Assembly (NCBI GenBank): GCA_905236325.1
Contig: CAJOPJ010000182.1
Location: forward strand, 1 to 9,817
DNA from: an uncultured Selenomonadaceae bacterium
GTDB lineage: Bacteria; Bacillota; Negativicutes; Selenomonadales; Selenomonadaceae
DNA length: 9,817 bases
Reading direction: 5' to 3'
A model generated the notes under the pieces. That model was given only the letters and a program-made list of their open reading frames with translations. It made no database searches and had not been told where the DNA came from. The position numbers and the translations under genes were made by a program. Below, piece by piece: positions 5,661-9,817 of the stretch (its first letter is position 1; every line of letters starts with the position of its first letter).

Positions 5661-7871
5661 TTGCTGATTGCTGAAATTTGCGCAAATGTCCAAGTCAAAA
5701 GCATAAATCAAAATTTTACTTACAAAGTCCCCGAAAGACTGAATTTTTTATCTGCAGGTTGGCGCGTGATTGTTCCTTTCGGCTACAGAAAAAAAATTGA
5801 TGGCTTTGTATTAAAAATTTCTGAAGTCGCCGACGACACGCAATTTGATTTTGAATTGAAAGAAATTTTTGGTGCGATTGATGATGAAGCATGGTTTACG
5901 CCGGAAATGATAAATTCTGCGCGTTGGCTTGCCGATTTTTATTTATGTCCGCTGTCGCAATCGATGTCGCTTTTTATGCCCGGCAAAGTTGGTAAAAAAA
6001 TTTCGCAGTTGTCTGAAAAAATTTTCAAGCTGCCAAAAAATTTCAGCGCAGATTTTATTTCAAATTTGAATCCACGCGCAAATATGCAAGCAAAAATTTT
6101 AAAAATTTTATTTGAACGCAAAGAACTTCGCGCGATAGATTTTGATAGCTTAAAAATTTCAAAATCTGTCATGAAAAATTTAATCAAGTCAGGTTTGGTT
6201 GAAGTTGAAATGCGCCGAGTTTTGCGTGACAGTTACGCAGAAATAAAATCACTCGCCCAGCCGGTGACTTTGACTTCTGAACAAGCAGCCGCGATTGAAT
6301 CGGTTGAAAAAATTCTGCGCGAAAAAATTTTTCAAGGCTTTTTGTTGCATGGCGTGACAGGTTCCGGCAAGACACAAGTTTATATTGAATTAACAAAAAA
6401 TGTTCGCAAGCTCGGTCGTCGCGCAGTAATTTTAGTTCCTGAAATTGCGTTGACAGGACAAATTGTTAAAAATTTCAAGGCGTACTTTTCTGATGTGGCA
6501 GTTATTCACAGTCGCTTGAGCGTTGCTGAACGCAGCGATATTTTTCACAAAATCAGAAATGGCGAAGTCGGCGTTGTGATTGGTGCGCGAAGTGCGCTTT
6601 TTACGCCGATTGATAATGTAGGGCTTTTTGTTGTCGATGAGGAGCAGGATTTTTCTTACAAGCAAGATAACGCGCCATTCTATCACGCAGGAATTGTTGC
6701 TGAAGAATTTGCTAAATTTCACAACGCTGCGATAATTTTTGGCTCGGCAACGCCACGTCTTGAAACTTTTTTTCGTGCGAAAACCGGCGAATTAACTTAC
6801 TTGGAATTGCCGCGTCGTGCGTTGAACCAGCCTTTGCCTGAAGTTGAACTTGTCGATATGCGTCAAGAACTCAAGACAGGCAACAGAAATGTTTTAAGTC
6901 GTGCGCTGAAAAATTTGCTGACTGAAACTGTTGCCAATCATCAGCAGGCAATTTTGCTTTTGAACAGGCGCGGTTATCATACATTTGTGATGTGTCGATT
7001 GTGCGGCGAAGTTATAAATTGTCCTGACTGCGGCTTGGCAATGACTTATCACGCGAACGGCTACTTGAAATGTCATCATTGTGAAATTGAAATCCCAACG
7101 CCTGAAGTTTGTCCAAACTGCGGCAGTAAATATATAAAATTTTTTGGAACAGGTACGCAAAAGCTTGAGCAAACTTTGAATCAAGAATTGCCGGACGCTA
7201 AAATTTTGCGAATGGACAGAGATTCTACTACTGCAAAATTTGGTCACAGAAAAATTTTAAATGCTTTTGTGCGCGGCGAATATGATATTTTGTTCGGCAC
7301 GCAAATGGTTGCTAAAGGTCATGATATTCAAAATGTCACGGCTGTTGGAATTTTAAGTGCCGATGCTTCATTGAATTTTCCTGACTTTCGCGCTGCAGAA
7401 AATTGTTTTCAGCTGATAACGCAGGCGGCAGGTCGTGCAGGTCGTGCAGAACTTCAAGGCAAAGTTGTTGTGCAATCTTACAACACAACTGCCGATGCGA
7501 TTGTTTTTGGTTGCAAGCAGGATTATTTAAATTTCTGCCGCCGTGAGATTTTAAATCGCAAAAAATATTTTTATCCTCCGTACTGCCGGCTTGTGAAACT
7601 TTTGTTCAAGTCGAAAGTTGAATCTGACGCTAAAAATTTTGCAAAAAAAATTGTAGTCGCCTTCAAGTCTGAAGTGATTGAAACTTCAAATGTTCGGCAG
7701 GAAATTTTTGGTCCAATTCCGGCAATGATTGCAAAGTTGCGCGATGAATTTAGATTTGTTGTGTTGATTAAAAGCAATGATTTGGCAGCAGTTAAAAATT
7801 TTCTGCGCAAACACAATTTAAATATTTTGCCTGAAGTTGTCATTGATATTGATCCTACAAGTACAAATTAG
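5661..7871 (+). CDS. priA: Primosomal protein N' (replication restart helicase PriA)
   Basis: Recognises stalled or collapsed replication forks and reloads the replicative helicase; a 3'-to-5' ATP-driven DNA helicase. The 736 residues are full length (E. coli 732). Residues 1-105 are the 3'-end DNA-binding domain, followed by a winged-helix region to about 200. The helicase core has Walker A GVTGSGKT (231-238), LVPEIALT (258-265), GARSALF (308-314), Walker B VVDEEQ (324-329), GSATP (361-365), GTQMVAKGHD (546-555) and QAAGRAGR (588-595). Eight zinc-binding Cys are intact: 445, 448, 454, 457, 471, 474, 484 and 487, in four CxxC pairs. A C-terminal domain follows. The oddity is DEEQ in motif II, where E. 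coli and B. subtilis PriA have DEEH. It starts at TTG after a strong ribosome binding site and is 15 bases ahead of the PagL-like gene. Confidence 0.97.
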   Translation: MLIAEICANVQVKSINQNFTYKVPERLNFLSAGWRVIVPFGYRKKIDGFVLKISEVADDTQFDFELKEIFGAIDDEAWFTPEMINSARWLADFYLCPLSQSMSLFMPGKVGKKISQLSEKIFKLPKNFSADFISNLNPRANMQAKILKILFERKELRAIDFDSLKISKSVMKNLIKSGLVEVEMRRVLRDSYAEIKSLAQPVTLTSEQAAAIESVEKILREKIFQGFLLHGVTGSGKTQVYIELTKNVRKLGRRAVILVPEIALTGQIVKNFKAYFSDVAVIHSRLSVAERSDIFHKIRNGEVGVVIGARSALFTPIDNVGLFVVDEEQDFSYKQDNAPFYHAGIVAEEFAKFHNAAIIFGSATPRLETFFRAKTGELTYLELPRRALNQPLPEVELVDMRQELKTGNRNVLSRALKNLLTETVANHQQAILLLNRRGYHTFVMCRLCGEVINCPDCGLAMTYHANGYLKCHHCEIEIPTPEVCPNCGSKYIKFFGTGTQKLEQTLNQELPDAKILRMDRDSTTAKFGHRKILNAFVRGEYDILFGTQMVAKGHDIQNVTAVGILSADASLNFPDFRAAENCFQLITQAAGRAGRAELQGKVVVQSYNTTADAIVFGCKQDYLNFCRREILNRKKYFYPPYCRLVKLLFKSKVESDAKNFAKKIVVAFKSEVIETSNVRQEIFGPIPAMIAKLRDEFRFVVLIKSNDLAAVKNFLRKHNLNILPEVVIDIDPTSTN

Positions 7872-7874
7872 TTT

Positions 7875-7879
7875 GGAGG
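7875..7879 (+). promoter_or_regulatory. Strong ribosome binding site for the PagL-like gene (TTG start)
   Basis: A perfect GGAGG, four bases after the priA stop codon and seven bases before TTG 7887. The signal peptide begins exactly at this TTG (MKKFLS), which settles the start. It is the best ribosome binding site in the run of genes and would favour high output despite the TTG. Confidence 0.88.
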
Positions 7880-7886
7880 TTTTTAA

Positions 7887-8474
7887 TTGAAAAAATTTTT
7901 AAGCATAACATGCGCGTTAATTGCATTGAATTTTTCAACAGTCAACGCCGAATCTGAAGTCTTGGCTGAAATTTCAGATTCTGAAAAATCAACTTATGAA
8001 TTGCAACTTGAGTATCTTTCCGGCAATGCTTTTTCAAGTCGCAAAATCAATAACTACAATGTGCATTTTTATCATCAAGCACACGACAATGGCGTTTTTT
8101 CGGTCGGCTATGGAGGAACTTTTACGCGTGCAGTTGGAAAAAGCAATCCACGCAATGAAGGTATTTGGAAAGACAGCGAGGGCGTTGGAATTGGTCCAAG
8201 TGGAATTTTGCGTTGGCGTGTTAATGTCGGCGGAAAATTTTATGCGGCGTGGGACTTTGCCGGCAGTTTTATGTTTTATAACAAAGCGCATCCTGCTGAA
8301 GGCAGAGCGTATGGCTTTTTTTGGCGAACAGGTCCGCGTCTTATCTGGCAGTACGGCGAAAATGATTCAATCAGTGTTGCTTATTATGTAAGCCATTTTT
8401 CCAACGCAATGCATACGCACAATCCAGGTTACAATACGCTTGGCGTTTCACTTGGCTTAACGCACAGTTTTTAG
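7887..8474 (+). CDS. PagL-like outer membrane protein (lipid A 3-O-deacylase / acyloxyacyl hydrolase family)
   Basis: A 195-residue secreted protein. Residues 1-21 form a classic signal peptide (MKK, hydrophobic core, VNA before the likely cut ahead of Glu22). The mature part is rich in alternating aromatic and small residues, as in a small outer-membrane beta-barrel, and ends in Phe195, the usual assembly signal of barrel proteins. The C-terminal YVSHFSNAMHTHNPGYNTLGVSLGL (residues 167-191) has the H-x-S-N and NPG signature of the PagL family, which removes the 3-position acyl chain of lipid A. His170 and Ser172 would be two of the catalytic residues. The Glu expected 14 residues after the His in P. 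aeruginosa PagL is not there; residues 183-184 are Asn-Thr. It is therefore either a divergent enzyme or a non-catalytic barrel. It follows priA by 15 bases and closes the likely operon; no hairpin terminator is visible after it. Confidence 0.7.
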   Translation: MKKFLSITCALIALNFSTVNAESEVLAEISDSEKSTYELQLEYLSGNAFSSRKINNYNVHFYHQAHDNGVFSVGYGGTFTRAVGKSNPRNEGIWKDSEGVGIGPSGILRWRVNVGGKFYAAWDFAGSFMFYNKAHPAEGRAYGFFWRTGPRLIWQYGENDSISVAYYVSHFSNAMHTHNPGYNTLGVSLGLTHSF

Positions 8475-8482
8475 AAAATCAG

Positions 8483-8510
8483 TTGCAAAAAAATTTTTTA
8501 TAGGTATAAT
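8483..8510 (+). promoter_or_regulatory. Promoter of the PTS IIB gene
   Basis: TTGCAA (8483-8488) and a perfect TATAAT (8505-8510) are separated by 16 bases. Transcription would start near 8517, leaving a leader of about 40 bases. AAGGA (8542-8546) lies nine bases before the ATG at 8556. The promoter begins only eight bases after the stop codon of the preceding gene. Confidence 0.78.
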
Positions 8511-8526
8511 TATAGGAAGTTCGAAC
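8498..8526 (+). promoter_or_regulatory. Operator-like repeats around the PTS IIB promoter
   Basis: TTATAGG is repeated at 8498-8504 and 8510-8516, flanking the -10 box with 12 bases between equivalent positions. A perfect palindrome GTTCGAAC (8519-8526) follows at the expected transcription start. Either could bind a regulator. This is inference from position and symmetry, and no known operator is recognised. Confidence 0.35.
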
Positions 8527-8555
8527 AATATTTTTTTTGGAAAGGAAGATTTTTC

Positions 8556-8858
8556 ATGAGGAAAATTATTTTGTTGTGCTCGGCAGGTATGTCCACAAGT
8601 ATGCTTGTCAAAAAAATGCAGGAAGCAGCAGCTGCTGATAACTATGAATGTACAATCGCGGCTTTTCCAATGAGCGAAGCTAAAGATAAAGCCTCCGACG
8701 CTGATTGCATTTTACTTGGACCGCAGGTGCGTTTTGCAAAAGCTAAAGTTTCTGAACAATGTCCGGGCGTGCCGATTGATGTTGTTGACATGAAGTTCTA
8801 TGGACGCATGGATGGCAAATCAGTTATTGAAATGGCTAAAAAAATGATTGGCGACTGA
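8556..8858 (+). CDS. PTS system lactose/cellobiose-type IIB component
   Basis: A 100-residue cytoplasmic phosphocarrier. The N terminus MRKIILLCSAGMSTSMLVKKM has the Cys-loop of this family, and Cys8 would be the residue that takes phosphate from IIA and passes it to sugar at IIC. DCILLGPQVRF (about 50-60) and VVDMKFYGRMDGKSVI (about 76-91) are further family landmarks, and the length matches ChbB/CelA-type IIB proteins (about 100-106). The sugar cannot be told from the sequence. The gene stands alone: it has its own promoter and a terminator 13 bases after its stop, and no IIA, IIC, glycosidase or regulator gene is next to it in this window. It must therefore work with components encoded elsewhere or have a regulatory role. 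Confidence 0.93.
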   Translation: MRKIILLCSAGMSTSMLVKKMQEAAAADNYECTIAAFPMSEAKDKASDADCILLGPQVRFAKAKVSEQCPGVPIDVVDMKFYGRMDGKSVIEMAKKMIGD

Positions 8859-8870
8859 AAATAATCTTGA

Positions 8871-8916
8871 CCTACAAAAAATTAACCGCTCAACTTGGGC
8901 GGTTTTTTTTTGTAGG
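8871..8916. terminator. Two-way terminator between the PTS IIB gene and leuS
   Basis: AACCGCTC (8884-8891) pairs with GGGCGGTT (8897-8904) around the loop AACTT, with one T-G wobble. The flanks CCTACAAAAA (8871-8880) and TTTTTGTAGG (8907-8916) are also complementary, so the whole 46 bases fold into one long hairpin. A T tract follows the core on either strand, so it can end both the rightward IIB transcript and the leftward leuS transcript. Confidence 0.92.
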
Positions 8917-8949
8917 TGATTTTTGGTTTGACAAAATTAAAAAAATTTT

Positions 8950-9817
8950 TTATTTAACAACAATGTTAATCAGCTTGTTTGGCACGGCAATAATTTTGAT
9001 AATATTTTTGCCTGCAGTGAATTCTTGAACTTGAGGCAGAGTCGGCGCAAGTTTTTCAAGTTCGGCTTTCGACAAATTATTTGCAACTTTAATGTGCGCA
9101 CGAACTTTGCCGTTAATCTGAACTACAATTTCAACTTCATCTTCAACAATAGCTGTTTCATCAAAATTCATCCAACTTTGCTTATGAACATCGCCACTAA
9201 AAAATTTGCTCCAAAGTTCGGCAGTAATATGCGGCACAAAAGGTGCAAGCATTATCAGCAAATTTTTAGCAAATTCTCTTGCCAAGTCAGGAGAAATTTT
9301 TTTGTCTTGGAAGTTGTGCGCGGCGTTGACAAGTTCCATTAAAGAACTTATTGCTGTGTTAAATGCAAATCTGTCGCGAAGGTCTTCAGTTACTTTCTTG
9401 ATAGTTTTGTGAAGTTGGCGACGCAGAATTTTTTCTTCATCAGTTAAACTTTCGGCAGAATAATTATCATTGCCGGATTTAATTGCGTCTTCAAAAATTT
9501 CCAAAATACGCCAGACGCGATTTAAAAATCTGTAGGAACCTTGAACGCCTTGATCGCTCCAATCCAAATCTCTGTCAACAGGCGCAGCAAACAAAATAAA
9601 TAATCTTGCAGTGTCCGCGCCGTACTGATTTATAATTTCTTCAGGTGAAACGACATTTCCAAGCGATTTGGACATTTTCGCGCCGTCTTTAATAACCATT
9701 CCCTGCGTCAACAAATTTGTGAAAGGTTCATCATAGTCCAAAAGTTCAGCGTCGCGCAAAACTTTTGTAAAAAATCTTGAGTAAAGCAAATGCAAAATTG
9801 CGTGTTCAATTCCGCCA
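8950..9817 (-). CDS. leuS: Leucyl-tRNA synthetase, C-terminal third (5' part beyond window)
   Basis: Charges tRNA-Leu with leucine. 288 codons are visible, against about 800-860 for the whole protein. The frame runs off the right edge: it reads GGIEHAILHLLYSRFFTKVL, a typical class I LeuRS segment, so the TTG at 9795 is an internal Leu codon and not a start. The KMSKS signature that helps bind ATP lies at 9678-9664 within GAKMSKSLGNVVSPEEII. Next come DTARLFILFAAPVDRDLDWSDQGVQGSYRFLNRVWR, the helical anticodon-binding domain, and the C-terminal domain with VVQINGKVRAHIKV. The part with the HIGH motif and the editing domain would lie outside the window. It converges on the PTS IIB gene and shares its terminator. 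Confidence 0.97.
   Translation of the reverse strand, partial: GGIEHAILHLLYSRFFTKVLRDAELLDYDEPFTNLLTQGMVIKDGAKMSKSLGNVVSPEEIINQYGADTARLFILFAAPVDRDLDWSDQGVQGSYRFLNRVWRILEIFEDAIKSGNDNYSAESLTDEEKILRRQLHKTIKKVTEDLRDRFAFNTAISSLMELVNAAHNFQDKKISPDLAREFAKNLLIMLAPFVPHITAELWSKFFSGDVHKQSWMNFDETAIVEDEVEIVVQINGKVRAHIKVANNLSKAELEKLAPTLPQVQEFTAGKNIIKIIAVPNKLINIVVK

Noticed and set aside
8034..8391. Overlapping open frames of about 85 and 131 codons on both strands within the PagL-like gene
   Set aside because: The 7887-8474 frame has a signal peptide, a strong ribosome binding site and family motifs. The others have none and are shadows of it.
9793..9795. TTG at 9795-9793 as the start of a short minus-strand protein
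   Set aside because: The frame continues to the window edge with GGIEHAI, a conserved leucyl-tRNA synthetase segment. This is an internal codon of leuS.

Overview
The window looks like chromosomal DNA from a low-GC, didermic (outer-membrane-bearing) member of the Firmicutes, most likely the Negativicutes. This is an inference from three things seen together. There are lipopolysaccharide genes: a Kdo-pathway arabinose-5-phosphate isomerase (KdsD) and an outer-membrane lipid A deacylase-like barrel. There are Firmicute-style genes: a stand-alone cobalamin-dependent methionine synthase activation protein, an FlhB-like C-terminal-domain protein and a lactose/cellobiose-type PTS IIB. The start sites also fit, with strong AAGGAG/GGAGG ribosome binding sites and frequent TTG starts. 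No species is assigned. I see no insertion sequence, prophage, CRISPR array or attachment site.

Layout. Bases 1-896 hold the 3' part of kdsD, closed by a GAAA-tetraloop terminator (921-945). Bases 997-1154 hold a complete minus-strand tRNA-Thr(CGT) gene with its own sigma70-type promoter and terminator, converging on kdsD. A second clear promoter (1205-1233) points right and heads a compact six-gene run to base 8474: an FlhB-like protein, a methionine synthase activation protein, mnmE, mnmG, priA and a PagL-like outer membrane protein. Gaps inside the run are 67, 4, 16, 60 and 15 bases, and I see no convincing terminator within it, so co-transcription is likely. A further promoter (8483-8510) drives a single-gene unit for a PTS IIB protein (8556-8858). 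That unit ends in a long two-way terminator (8871-8916) shared with leuS, which enters from the right on the minus strand and is cut by the window edge.

How the genes relate. MnmE and MnmG form one enzyme complex that modifies U34 of tRNAs, and with the tRNA gene and leuS they give the window a translation theme. PriA restarts stalled replication forks. MnmE uses a folate-carried one-carbon unit, and the activation protein two genes before mnmG keeps methionine synthase, another folate enzyme, working; a link between them is only suggestive. KdsD and the PagL-like protein both concern lipopolysaccharide but lie in different transcription units.

Most of the window is ordinary core genome. The points most worth a second look are a triple 8-base repeat that places three ATGs in three frames at the mnmG start, a PagL-like protein lacking the expected third catalytic residue, a lone PTS IIB gene with operator-like sequence at its promoter, and DEEQ instead of DEEH in PriA. 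I found no convincing undescribed system.
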